The notes below the pieces were generated by a model. The model did no database searches, was not told the DNA's origin, and saw only the letters and a program-made list of their open reading frames with translations. The translations under genes were made by a program, and so were the position numbers. DNA of 64,000 nucleotides from Nageia nagi (Eukaryota; Pinophyta), in contig JBITNC010000001.1 in the NCBI GenBank assembly GCA_050084985.1, forward strand, positions 81,034,001 through 81,098,000, in the 5' to 3' direction. Positions 11,121-21,789 of the stretch are shown in pieces. Position 1 is the stretch's first letter; every line of letters starts with the position of its first letter.

Positions 11121-11961
11121 ATCCGTAAGGGATTAAGAATACAAAGATGCCTCAAAGATGCTTTTAGGTATGCTGTAGATGCTACAAAACATTTCTGGAG
11201 CCTTTTCTGGAGCTCATTTCTGGAGCTCATTTCTGGAGCTCATTTCTGGAGCTGGTCTGGTGCTCGTCTGGCGCTCGTCTGGTGCTCGTCTGGCACTCGT
11301 CTGGAAACATCTGGCACTCATCTGGCACTCATCAGTTACACTGAGCCCAACAGCAGTGTTACGGTGTCAGGTCGATTCCTAACTACCATGTCTGGCACTC
11401 ATCAGGGGTTCATCTGGTGCTCTATTCTGGACCCCACTATCATCCCCACCTTTATCCTCCTCAAACAGCGGTAAGGGCTTCATCGATCCCACGTGGCATT
11501 CTTCCTCACTCCACATCATCGACAGACTTTTCAGCATGATAGATCTGACACTGTTATTGGTATCATTAACTGAAAAACCCACCTCAGAATTTCCTGGCCC
11601 AGTTCGGACAAATCGCTTTACGTGATGCCGCTCTCTCTTGTGCGCATTCTACCTGACTGCGACCAGGGCCAGCTGCTCCTCCGCATGTTGGACTTCCATC
11701 ACTTTCTCTTCCTGCACGCGAGGGCTCCAACCTAAGCTAGTCAGGTTGCTCATCCCATCCTCACGCGTTGACCTCCGTTCTATAGTGTTCTCTGCATTAC
11801 CCTTCGTGGAGTATGTTTTTCTTCAAATCCATAATTTCAGACGGCGTTCTCTCTCCTGCGTGTCGGTCACCGTGTCCATGTCGTAATGCAAACCCTTAGG
11901 AGAAGCAGTGTTGGTCGACATGAAAATCATGTTTATTCTTTTTAGCTAATGCTTTGGTCGC

Positions 11962-12264
11962 TCATTCACGAACCTCTACAGTGGCCCTCTCTATAGCAGC
12001 GCATTGTGCTCTGAGCCTCACCTCTGCTGCAGCCCTTTCAACAGCAACCTTTTCCCTTGCTTCTGCAGCTGCTCTTTCTCTTGCCTCTATAGCTCCAAAC
12101 GCGTGCTTGTAGAACTTTATAGCTTCCGCAGCAAGAGGATCCTCCACCATCAAACGCGTGTGTTTGTCCTTCTCCTTCCTCATCAATGTTCTCCAGACAG
12201 ATTCCAAAAACTCTGCCTCTTCCAAGACCCTCCATGGCGCCACACTAAGCTCCTTGTGGCTCAA
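11962..12264 (-). CDS. Coiled-coil ORF in TRIM-like cargo, possible gene fragment
   Basis: 100 codons with no internal stop in an otherwise non-coding element. The N-terminal half (MSHKELSVAPWRVLEEAEF) is mixed. The C-terminal half is a strongly helical Ala/Glu/Arg repeat (EARERAAAEAREKVAVE and similar words), a likely coiled coil. Plant auxilin-like proteins have similar ERA/EAR repeats, but the simple composition makes that comparison weak. It could be a captured host exon or a gag-like remnant. It is absent from the second internal region. No start context or promoter supports expression beyond the element's own LTR. Confidence 0.4.
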   Translation of the reverse strand: MSHKELSVAPWRVLEEAEFLESVWRTLMRKEKDKHTRLMVEDPLAAEAIKFYKHAFGAIEARERAAAEAREKVAVERAAAEVRLRAQCAAIERATVEVRE

Positions 12265-12635
12265 TCTTACGTGGGTTTGAATAAATAGTTCGCATCCCTT
12301 ACAACAACTTTCAGCTGTGCGATGCCTCCTCTATGAGGCACTCTCTTCTCTTCCTCAGGCTCCATGTGGGGAGGTGCAGTCCAAGACACACCCCTTTCTC
12401 CACACAGGCTCTTCTCATGATCCATGCAAGGAGATGCACTCCAACACCCCTTTCTCTGCATGATCTTCTCTCATGGCCCCTCTGGCCATCATTCACATCT
12501 CTAGGGCAGTCCTCTGCCTCTCTTCAACAGATTCAAATCCCCATGACCATAGCTGAAACTATGAACCAACAAAAAACTTCAAACCCTCATCTATGGAGGA
12601 TGGGCAATGGAGTTCTCCAGATCTTCTCCAACGAG

Positions 12636-12647
12636 GCTCTGATACCA
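12636..12647 (-). other. Primer-binding site (initiator Met tRNA), first unit
   Basis: On the minus strand TGGTATCAGAGC, two bases inside the LTR end. It is the common plant primer site complementary to the 3' end of initiator Met tRNA. Confidence 0.88.
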
Positions 12648-12649
12648 CT

Positions 12650-12776
12650 TGAAGGAGAAACTCCAAAAGCCAAATATTGTATTAACTTGATCTCATATAA
12701 ATACATTCATACTCACACACCTAAAATTATTAATGATCATAAATTACCTTAATCCCTAAGGATTAGGTTTCCAACA
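12650..12776 (-). repeat. TRIM-like LTR, middle (shared)
   Basis: 127 bp. It serves as 5' LTR of the left unit (primer site beside it at 12,636-12,647) and as 3' LTR of the right unit (polypurine tract at 12,777-12,788). It differs from the left LTR at three positions (near 12,726-12,742). No target duplication lies beside it. Confidence 0.9.
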
Positions 12777-14492
12777 TTCCCTCCTTTAATCCGCAAGGGA
12801 TTAAGAATACAAAGATGCCTCAAAGATGCTTTTAGGTTTGCTCATCTGGCACTCATCTGGCCCTCGTCTGGTGCTCGTCTGGCGCTCATCTGGCACTCAT
12901 CTGGTGCTCAACAGTTACGCTGAGCCCAACAGCAGTGTTACAGTGTTAGGTTGGTTCCCAACTACCATGTCTGGTGCTCGTCAGGGGTTCATCTGGTAGC
13001 TCTATTCTGGACCCCACTTGGTCCACCGTTTGGCCCGGAGGAGCTCCGCTCAACTTCGACCTCATCTTACCCACTCCTTGGGCATTTTGCTTTCTTCCGA
13101 CTTGCAGTGCGCACAGTCTCTGCATTCACCTGTAGCAAGAAGAACATCAGCTTGCTCCTCTCCACATGCAGTCCTACCTGCTGGGTGAGTTAAACATGCC
13201 ATGTGAGACCATAGGCACCCCTGTAGAACATGGTGTTGATATGCTGGACACTTCCCTCCAAGAAGCCATCCTCCATGATCACCATGTACAGCTTGCAACT
13301 GAAGGTCTGCGAGTCAGCTCTCTAACTCCACGCGATCGCCACCATTCTCGTATACCATGCCTTGTTTCATCATGCATGCAGATCGTGACCCTCCAACCAG
13401 CCGTTTGGTCCCCTCGCGGTGTTCCCCAGCAACCACCTCCATTTTTGCCTGTCACACTTGCCTCCACCTTATGTACAGCTCATGGCTCCTTGGCTAGTAG
13501 TTTGGCATCATTTGGTCGCCTCCTACATGATCTTCCATCCATCCGATCTCCTCATCGCTTCACTCAGCCTCCTCGCTGTATCGCCACTCCCTAGAATGCC
13601 ATTTTCAGCTCAGACTACGAAACATTTTCCTCCTTACATGAGCATCACAGTGCGAACCTCTGTGAGCTTCTAACACACGGATCACCCTTCACATCTTCTG
13701 GTAAGTCAATCTCCTTCAGCTTACGCGAGCTCCTCCACGCAAGCTTCAGGCTTTCTCCATGCGATCTCAGTCAGATTCTTCACGCGATCTCCTCCGCGTG
13801 AAAAAACCAGATCAGTGCTCACAAAACACATGAATAAAACAATAGATTTATTATTTCTCCTCCTCCATGTCCTTCCTCGCAAAAGTCACACGAACGTCTT
13901 CTACTCCCTCTCCGTGCGAGCAATGCACCTCCACGAGCAGCTTCAGACCAGCAAGCTACAGACCACGTAAATGGTTTCTCCTCCGCTCTGCCTTCACGTC
14001 TCCTCACGCAGTGAACATCTCCTTCTCCTCCATGCAACGTACCTCCTCCACGCAGGTCACGTCTCCTCTTTTCTGCTGTGCGTGGGTTTCCTTCACCATT
14101 TTCGGGTCATGCCGCCTAACCTCGTTCTCCGCCCAGGGCTGCATTCTTAACTTTCAGCTATGCGATGCCTCCTCTATGAGGCACTTTCTTCTCTTCCTCA
14201 GGCTCCATGTGGGGAGGTGCTGTCCAAGACACACCCCTTTCTCCACACAGGCTCTTCTCATGATCCATGCAAGGAGATGCACTCCAACACCCCTTTCTCT
14301 GCATGATCTTCTCTCATGGCCCCTCTGGCCATCATTCACATCTCTAGGGCAGTCCTCTGTCTCTCTTCAACAGATTCAAATCCCCATGACCATAGCTGAA
14401 ACTATGAACCAACAAAAAACTTCAAACCCTCATCTATGGAGGATGGGCAATGGAGTTCTCCAGATCTTCTCCAACGAGGCTCTGATACCACT
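12777..14492 (-). mobile_element. TRIM-like internal region 2
   Basis: About 1.72 kb, with polypurine tract 12,777-12,788 and primer site 14,479-14,490. The ends match region 1: 12,777-13,017, and 14,151-14,492 against 12,308-12,649 with only about four differences seen in 342 bp. The middle (about 13,020-14,150) is unrelated to region 1, GC-rich, and contains reiterated gcgtggaggag-like words on the minus strand. A minus-strand stretch near 13,195-13,305 reads LYMVIMEDGFLEGSVQHI and could be a captured exon; I cannot name it. No retroviral genes are present. Confidence 0.8.
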
Positions 14493-14619
14493 TGAAGGAG
14501 AAACTCCAAAATCCAAATATTGTATTAACTTGATCTCATATAAATACATTCATACTCACACACCTAAAACTATTAAGGATCACAAATTACCTTAATCCCT
14601 AAGGATTAGGTTTCCAACA
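14493..14619 (-). repeat. TRIM-like LTR, right (5' LTR on minus)
   Basis: 127 bp, differing from the left LTR at one position (about 14,512). Followed by the target duplication CATCT at 14,620-14,624. Confidence 0.9.
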
Positions 14620-14624
14620 CATCT

Positions 14625-15511
14625 AGCTTGCATTCAAATGAAATAGTAGTGATCTTATATCAATCACCATAGCATACCATAAGAAACCAATGTCGCCAAT
14701 GGCCTAAGAACACATTGTTGGCTATGTAAAATATGTATATCTATGAATGGAAATAAATATATGTGAAAGCAAGATGAAGGGTTTAACAAATCTATGTAGA
14801 GATGGTGTTACAAAACATCGTTGTTGGTTGGATAGAATGATATTGCATGTATTGGTCTTTTTCTCTTGATATCTATTGATGTCGATTGTGTTACCTTTAA
14901 TATTCTTTTATAACAATATTTTGATCCTCTTTGATTCTTAGTATCATTGCATATTACATTATTTATGGCATCTTTCTTGGTATTTAACATCTTTACATCA
15001 TATAACTATCCATTACATTGATTACATTACCTTTGGTACATTTTACCCCCTTTTACAATAAATATTTCTTTGATACTTTTTGATCCCAGAAATGGGTAGC
15101 TCATGAGTTTACAGTTGCTTTTGTCTTGTTTTGTCTTGTAGTGGTTTCTACTTTTTGCAGTGAAGCAGATTTAACTAAGGAACTTTGCTATTTCTTCTTT
15201 TCCATCTTTGCTTTAGTACCATAGCATAGTGGATTGTATACATAGAATCTAAGAGTTAAACAGTATAGCTCCATTTTTAAGGAAGCTTAACCCCACATTA
15301 GTAGTACTCTAAATCTAAAGGAAAGTGAAGCAGTTTTTTATTACATTTTCTATGAAGCATTTCACCTATAGCATAGTAGATTGGCTACAAAATGCTTAGA
15401 AATAGATAGTGCTTTTGAATCTTGAATTGTAAAGGTCAAAGTCCTTTCAAAACTCCATTTTTGATTAATACATTTACCATTTAATAAAAAAAATCATATT
15501 AGGCATCTACG
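14625..15511 (-). repeat. Putative Tat 3' LTR (outer boundary unresolved)
   Basis: The right edge (ggcatctacg, LTR start CGTAGATGCC on minus) matches the edge of the PMD element LTR at 25,474 (TGTAGATGCT) and is followed by a polypurine tract. The first base differs from the expected T. The sequence further left has no coding signal. I cannot locate the TG/CA outer end. Confidence 0.5.
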
Positions 15512-15529
15512 TTTTGCCCCTCTTTAGAG
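15512..15529 (-). other. Polypurine tract of Tat element
   Basis: Minus strand CTCTAAAGAGGGGCAAAA next to the LTR start; the same position in the PMD element has a similar purine-rich stretch. Confidence 0.6.
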
Positions 15530-16074
15530 GTGTGATTGAAGAAATGAAATTACATATCCAAATAAGAAGTATAGAAGAAATTTTTGAGAACTTTGAATCT
15601 TTATCCAACACTACCATTAAATGATGATGAGGGTCCTTTGTTGCCCCCTTTTGGCTTAATTTCCCTAGTAAAGGTCCTTGGGTGGTGCAACTGATATAAA
15701 ACCTAAAGAATTGTATCTTTTTATCCCTTACAATATTTTTGCCATGAAAGGAACTCTGCTACAAAGTAGTCTTATGGTCCCATGTCCAATCTTTGAAATA
15801 GAAGAGAGTTTTTTGCCCCTTTACATTGTTCAACAATGAATCTAGTCATTCCTTCATCTTTGATACTAAGGAATATGATACTCTTACATCCATGTCTTGA
15901 TACAAAAAAGGTTCCTTTTATTTTAGCTTTTGGTTCATTGACATTCACATCACTTACTTCATGAAAATAGTGTTTTTACATCATTGATAGTGTGGATTAT
16001 TCATTATTTTCTTTCCTTATTTTGATGTATATACCTAAAAAAAGTGTTATATATACCCTACATGAAAATATTTT
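15530..16074 (-). other. Tat 3' untranslated region
   Basis: No frame. Blocks such as ttgcccccttttgg (near 15,640) recur at the same distance from the LTR in the PMD element (near 25,610), so the two elements share their 3' ends. Confidence 0.5.
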
Positions 16075-16630
16075 GGATACATAGTGAGTTGCATCATCCA
16101 TTAATGATGATTCAATGTCAGCAATCTACTTACGATTACATCATCAATTTATCTTTTGAGTGAGTGAAATCTCACTAGTCGTATCGATGGCTATCAGTGG
16201 TCATATGTTTTATGTCTATGACCCTGAGATATTATGCTTTCGCATGGTTCAAAGAAAAATCATATAGACATACAATGAGTTGTATTATCCATTGAGGATG
16301 AATCAATATCCATATCTTTCTTATGGTTGCACCATCGATTTATCTTTGAAGTGAGTGAACTCTCATTAGTCGTATTGATGGTTATTGATGGTCATACATT
16401 TTATGTCTATAACCCTTAGACATTATGCTTTGTATTATTCAAATACAAAATCATGTGGATACATAATAAGTTGTATCATCCATTGAGGATGAATCAATAT
16501 CCACATCTTACTTACAGCTATATCGTTGATTTATCTTTTAAGTGAGTGAACTCTCACTAGCCTTATCAATGGCTATCGATAACCTAGCATTTATATGTAC
16601 ATGGTCTACAGATATTATACTACCTCTTTT
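16075..16630 (-). repeat. Three tandem copies of a 191-bp unit
   Basis: Copies start at 16,075, 16,266 and 16,457, exactly 191 bp apart; the third fades out at about 16,630. Shared blocks include catccattgaggatgaatc and gtgagtgaactctcac. They lie between integrase and the 3' LTR. Tandem repeats in this zone are known from Tat/Ogre-type elements and can seed satellite DNA. Confidence 0.85.
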
Positions 16631-16884
16631 TTTGTATGCAATTGATAGTGTATAAATAGTAATGCATTCCATTAGCTATGTAACAATAATGAAAGAAACT
16701 ATAGAAATGAAAATGGAAAGTAAAATACATGTACATTGCATAAAATATTTGTTATTTTACAAGGTATAGAGCTATTATATTATTCAAAGAAGCATTTAAG
16801 GTGCATAACATTAAAGATTTTTGGTTCTTCTTTACCATACATGGATGATAACTTGTAAGCTCCTGATCTTGTTGCTTCAACTAC

Positions 16885-17900
16885 AACAAATGGGCCTATC
16901 AATTTGGTTCAAATTTCCCTTTTACTTCATCATTTGTAGCTATCTTGTTAATGTTTTCTTTCAGTACTAAGTCTCCCACTTTGAAGTCATTTGGTTTGAT
17001 CTTATTTTCAATTGCTCTTTTCAATTTTGCATGATAAGTTTTTTGATTTTCAATTTCCTTGATTCTCTTCTCATCAAGGGATTCCAACTATTGCAATTTG
17101 CATTTTTTTCCTCCTCATCTAATATTTGTCCTTGTAGTTAGATACATAAGGATGAAAACTCCAACTCTAATGGTATTATAGCCTCATCTCCATATACTAA
17201 TGAAAATGGTATGGCTCCAATGGCTATTATAATACTTGTTTTGTATGCCCAAAGCGCATAGGGTAATTGCTCATGCCAATCTCTTTTGTATGTATCCCAT
17301 GTTTTTACCAAAATGCTTTTGATTGTTTTGTTTGATGCTTCTTCCTAACCATTCCCTTGAGGATAATAAACTAAAGAAAATATTTGAGCAATATGAAACT
17401 TTTTACAAAAGTTTTTTATATCTTTATCTTTGAAATTTTACCCATTATCTATGATCAACTTTTGTGGCACCCCAAACTGTGTGATGATTTTCTCAATTAG
17501 GAAAGCAATAATATTTTCTCATGTGATTGATTTCATTGGACTAGTCTCATCCCATTTTATAGTGAATTTTGTAGCTATGATATTGAATTTGTGACCTTCT
17601 CTTGAGTATGGATTGGCAAGCCCAATCAAATCTATGCCCCATGTTGCAAACGATCATGGTGAAATTATGGAATTCAATTCTTGAGTTGGTTGTTTCTCCA
17701 AATTTGCATGATTTTGACATTATAAATAGGTTTTAACATGATTCTTACAATCCTCATACATTATAGGCCAATAGTATCCAATTTGCAAAAGCTTAGTGTA
17801 TAATGCTTTTGCATGAAAATGTCATCCACACAACCCATCATGTGCCTATTCTAATGCTATTGCTATTTTATGTTGTGTTAGACATCTCAAAAAAGCTCCA
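16885..17900 (-). pseudogene. Tat integrase (pol C terminus)
   Basis: Inserts element DNA into the genome. From right to left on the minus strand: a zinc-binding region (HDGLCG*HFHAK, YYWPIMYEDC, CQNHANL; 17,715-17,860), a core with WGIDLIG, EGHKFNIIATKF, QFGVPQKLIIDNG, YYPQGNG*EEASNK, and the C-terminal FKVGDLVLK segment (open frame 16,899-17,087). The zinc and core motifs are in the correct order, but several Gln and Pro positions are stops. No single open frame spans the domain. Confidence 0.8.
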
Positions 17901-18219
17901 TAAAATGACATTATATGTAAAAATTCACTAATAATCACATACTTAACAACTATCCTCTTTAATATAACTTTTTCATTTCTATCAAAACTTGATGGAATTG
18001 TTTGATCTTTCAAATAATTGTAAATATCAACATACCATTGCCAGGGTTACTTTCTATATCAAGGTGGCATGTATGTACTTTGTCTATGTGATCAAGGTAA
18101 GAAGGTGTATTGAGGTTTCAAATCTTGAGGATAGTTTCTTCATATTTTATCTCAATTGGTGCCAATGAAGCTACACTTGCCATTACATCTGCATACCTAT
18201 TATTAGTCCTTGGGATGTT

Positions 18220-18540
18220 CTAAATAGTGTACCTATTAAACTCATCAAGCAACTCAACAACCACTATCTTATATGAATTTAACTTTTCATCCTTTGTATT
18301 ATATGCATCATTAACTTGATTTACCACAAGTTGTGAATCATCATAGATCTTAAAATTATTTTTTAGGGTTATAGTTGCTTTTAATCCCAAAATCAAAGCT
18401 TCATACTCTACCATGTTATTGGTATACTCAAATCCAAGTTTATAGGCCATAGTAATTACCTCATTGGTAGGTGACACTAAAAAAATACCTACCCCCACTC
18501 CATAAGAACACTTAGAGCCATCAAAATATAGAGTCTAGGC
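18220..18540 (-). pseudogene. Tat second (archaeal-type) RNase H
   Basis: An open frame of 92 codons reads MGVGIFLVSPTNEVITMAYK, NNMVEYEALILGLKATITL and KIYDDSQLVVNQVN. The pattern G-x-G-x-x-L-x-SP, then N-x-x-EYEAL and DSQLVxxQ is typical of the extra RNase H of Tat elements. It lies between the retroviral RNase H and integrase, as in that lineage. Sequence upstream to about 18,540 holds the decayed start. Confidence 0.85.
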
Positions 18541-18849
18541 TATAGGTTTGTCCTCTATGTAGCACACAAACTCATCTGAAATTATCATTTCATTAATATC
18601 AGACTATTGGTGGCCTTTTGTTAGTGTTGCACACCATTAGCTACGTGAATACTCTTTATACTCATATGGGAACTCTTCATATACTACTCTACCATCATTT
18701 GAGTGATGTTTGCTATCAAGTATGCAATTGCCTATCCTTTCATGGATTTTTTCTTTACCATATTGATATCAAATTCTTGCAATATCATCAACCATTTAGC
18801 TACTCTTCCTGATAAATGTTATTTTGCTATAAGATATTTCAGTGGGTTA

Positions 18850-19200
18850 ATTGGGCTAATAACATATGTAATATAGAATAAAAGATAATACCTTAGCTTT
18901 TTTGTAGAAAAAAACTACCAAAGCAAATCTTTTCCATAGGTGTGTATCTAGTTTTGTAACTAATAAGAGTTTTGCTAAGGTAGTATATTGCCTTTTCTTT
19001 ATTCTCATCATTTTTTTGACACAACATTTGCCCTAAGGCATATATAGTGGATGATATATAAAGATAAGATGGCTTTGCAAAATCCATAAGCACTAAGATA
19101 GGAGGATTTAACATGTATTATTTTATATCCTCAAATGCTTTTTGACATTTTTCATCCCACACAAACTTGACATCCTTTCTCAACAAATGAGTAAATGGCC
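18850..19200 (-). pseudogene. Tat RNase H (retroviral type)
   Basis: Reads WDEKCQKAFEDIK, stop, LNPPILVLMDFAKPSYLYIS, ALGQMLCQKNDENKEKAIYY, LSKTLISYKTRYTPMEKIC. The order PPxL, then a nucleic-acid-facing strand, then YYLSKTL, then Y-x-xxEK is the RNase H domain following gypsy reverse transcriptase. Degrades RNA of the RNA-DNA hybrid in functional elements. Broken by stops at both ends. Confidence 0.8.
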
Positions 19201-19289
19201 TACATTTATCTCCAAGTTGAGAAATGAACCTTCTTACCAAATTTATCTTTCATTGAAGGCTCCTTAATTAGTTGCTTGAGATTTCTTGG

Positions 19290-20213
19290 TGTTGGCATAC
19301 TTACTATGACTTTTACCATCTTAGGATCTACCTCAATTCCCCTTTGTGAGACTATGAATCCAAGCAATTTTCTTTAAGTAACATCAAAAGCACACTTTTG
19401 AGGTTTGAGTCTAAGCTTATACCTTTTTATGATTTTAAATACCTCTTCAAGGAGCTCTAAATGGTCTTGGCCTTACTTTGATTTGACCAAGATGTTATCA
19501 ACATATACCTCTATTGATTTATGAATGTGTACATGGAACATTGACACCATAACCCTTTGGTAAGTAGCATCTATATTTTTCAATCCAAAAAGCATAACCT
19601 TCCAACAAAAATTTCCCCATGGTGTAGTGAATGTAGTATTATGTTGATCAATTAGATTAATTAATATTTGATTATATCCTAAAAATCCATCCATAAAAGA
19701 TAAAGTATCATGACCAATAATACTATCTATAATTATATCAATATTAGAAAATGGAGAATCATCTTTTGGACAAGCATTATTGATATCATAAAAATAAGTG
19801 CAAACCCTTATTTATCTAGTAGGTTTTGTAACAAGAATAATGTTAGCCATCCATTTTGAATAATAAATTGGTTTAATGAATCCAACATTCAAATGTTTTT
19901 TTATTTCTTTCTTGATTAACAATGCCTTAGAAGGATGCATATTTCTTAGTTTTTGTTTAATTGCTTTTACTTTTTCCTTTAGTGGTAAATTATGTATAAC
20001 AAAAGAGGAATTTAAACCAAACATATCAACATAACACCAAGCAAAATTCTTTTCATTTTTAAGAAATTTATTTTTGTACCTTTCTTGTTGAGGTGTTGAA
20101 AGGGCTACTCTAACCTTGAACAACCTTTGGTCCTCACTTATTCTGATATTGACATCTACTAATTCTTTAGCTAGAAATGTTAATTCAACATTTTTATATA
20201 CTAATGAAGGCAT
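19290..20213 (-). pseudogene. Tat reverse transcriptase
   Basis: Copies element RNA into DNA when functional. The minus strand reads HPSKALLIKKEIKKHLNVGF, stop-interrupted ACPKDD, then DGFLGYNQI, TTPWGNFCWKVMLFGLKN and IEVYVDNILVKSK. The catalytic YxDD box is YVDN: its second Asp codon (19,494-19,496) is Asn, a G-to-A change, so the enzyme would be dead even without the stops. The 133-codon frame at 19,812-20,213 holds the region before the palm. Confidence 0.85.
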
Positions 20214-20834
20214 TTATTCTAATCCATAAATGTCACATGTATCATCATCTCCTTGCTGAACCTAAAACACTTCATTAAAATTCACTTCTTGTCCAAAATA
20301 TGTATACTCGTTAAGAATACAACTTATTTTTTGTTTTTCATTGGATTTAAGAAATTCTGAATGCGCTCCCAAGTATTCTAAAATATCATCATCAATACTA
20401 AAGCAATCAAACTCAAGTGGTATAGTATCATCAATCCATAAATATTCATCAATATCATCAAAAAGTTTAATCAAATTGCATTATTTTATAAACTTGATAG
20501 GTTCCATTATTTATTTTGTATTCTAATCACTACCCAATCCATTCTTAGTTTTCTAAGCTCCTAAAGTAGTAGGAAAAGAAGACATTCCTTATTTCAATTT
20601 ACATAAATCCCCTCCTTTATATTTGCAATTTTCTATCATGTACTCGTGAACAAAAAGATATGGAAAGGTTTTACCCATTACATTTGTTGTATGATCATTC
20701 ATTTACATATTTGAATTGGATGATATCATTGCTATAAAGCAAGATCTCCCATCATAACCACTATTTTCATGCTGCTAGTGGCCTTCAGGTAGTATAGCAC
20801 ATTGCTGAGGACCTTTAACATTGAGAATTTTTGA

Positions 20835-21440
20835 TCATCCTAGATCTTTGATGGACATGAACAAATCAATATTTTCAATTCTATACATTTCCATACCTAT
20901 TTTTGCTATCTGAGGTTGCTTTTCTATATTTATCACTAGTGCATCAATTTCCAAGGGTACAATCACATATCTAGGATAAGTCATTATGAACTCTTCTAAA
21001 TATACTGCATTATATAAGGCATATGGTTTTGGATCACCTCTTACTATATGTACCTCATCCTGATATTTAAATTTCAACTTGCCATGTATTGTAGATGGTA
21101 CTACATCCATATAATGAAGCCAAGGTCTTGCTAACAATAGATTATATGATAGTTTTGAATCAACAACCTAAAATTGAGTTTCAACTATTTTAACTCCTAT
21201 TGTAACCAAAATTGTAGCTATCCCAACTAACTTTTTAGATGAACTATCATATTTTTTAGTTCTAAATGTAGCTTCTTCCAAGGGAGGTATCTCTACACCT
21301 CTTTCTTAAAGATGTATCAAAAATTTATGAGAACATACATTAACTGCTGATCCATTATTTACCAATGTTCTTTTTATCTTCCATACATCTATCATAGATG
21401 TGATATACAAAGCTAGACATTCAATAAGGAGTTATATACT
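20835..21440 (-). pseudogene. Tat aspartic protease and linker
   Basis: Around 21,330-21,370 the minus strand reads TLVNNGSAVNVCSHKFL, the place of the protease D-x-GS active site; the catalytic Asp is Asn. Downstream LLLARPWLHYMDVVPSTIHG matches the (I/L)LGRPW-H motif that closes the domain in Tat elements. A 100-codon frame (20,835-21,137) covers this second part. In working elements it processes the polyprotein. Confidence 0.75.
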
Positions 21441-21789
21441 AAGCTTTTCAGATCTATAAAAAGATATTGCATTATATTCCTTAATAGATATAAGGTTTTC
21501 TAAAAATATGATAGCAGACATATTTATAGGGACTGTTTCTTTTTTTAACAAAACATATATTATCTCCCTATGTGTTTTAGATGTAGAAATGTGATCATAT
21601 AAACTAAGTTGGGAGGAGTAGTTTTCAATTATTCAATCATGCTATAAGTTTTGGGATCAAGTGGAACACTTACTTATTTAGTAGTAATTAGATTTGGAAT
21701 ATATCTTGGATTCACCTTTCTTAGTCCCACAAAAATTTCTTTATCAAACAGAACTATGTTCATCATTACCTCTAGATCTGAATCTTTCT

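Larger units (their letters stand above)
11109..12649 (-). mobile_element. TRIM-like internal region 1
   Basis: About 1.54 kb. Its ends (11,109-11,440 and 12,308-12,649) are shared with internal region 2; the middle (about 11,440-12,307) is unique to this copy. Near the polypurine end lie four 13-bp units (tttctggagctca) and then 11-bp units (tctggtgctcg). The unique middle includes the 100-codon frame at 11,962-12,264. No retroviral protein is encoded. Confidence 0.8.
10982..14619 (-). mobile_element. TRIM-like retroelement with three LTRs and two different internal regions
   Basis: Three 127-bp LTRs (10,982-11,108; 12,650-12,776; 14,493-14,619) share TG...CA ends and run on the minus strand. 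The right LTRs have the primer-binding site for initiator Met tRNA; the left and middle LTRs have an adjacent polypurine tract. One 5-bp target duplication, CATCT, flanks the whole (10,977-10,981 and 14,620-14,624). No gag or pol is present, so it is non-autonomous and needs proteins in trans. It is clearly richer in G and C than its surroundings and keeps many CpG sites. By count, the outer LTRs differ at 1 of 127 sites and the middle one differs from them at 3 and 4 sites. It sits in the putative intron of the CACTA transposase. Confidence 0.88.

Noticed and set aside
13867-14595. 242-codon plus-strand open frame in the TRIM-like element
   Set aside because: It runs antisense to the element, is rich in Ser/Pro/Cys from GC-rich low-complexity DNA, and its last part crosses the primer site and LTR. 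A similar frame at 12,333-12,752 is explained by the shared repeat.
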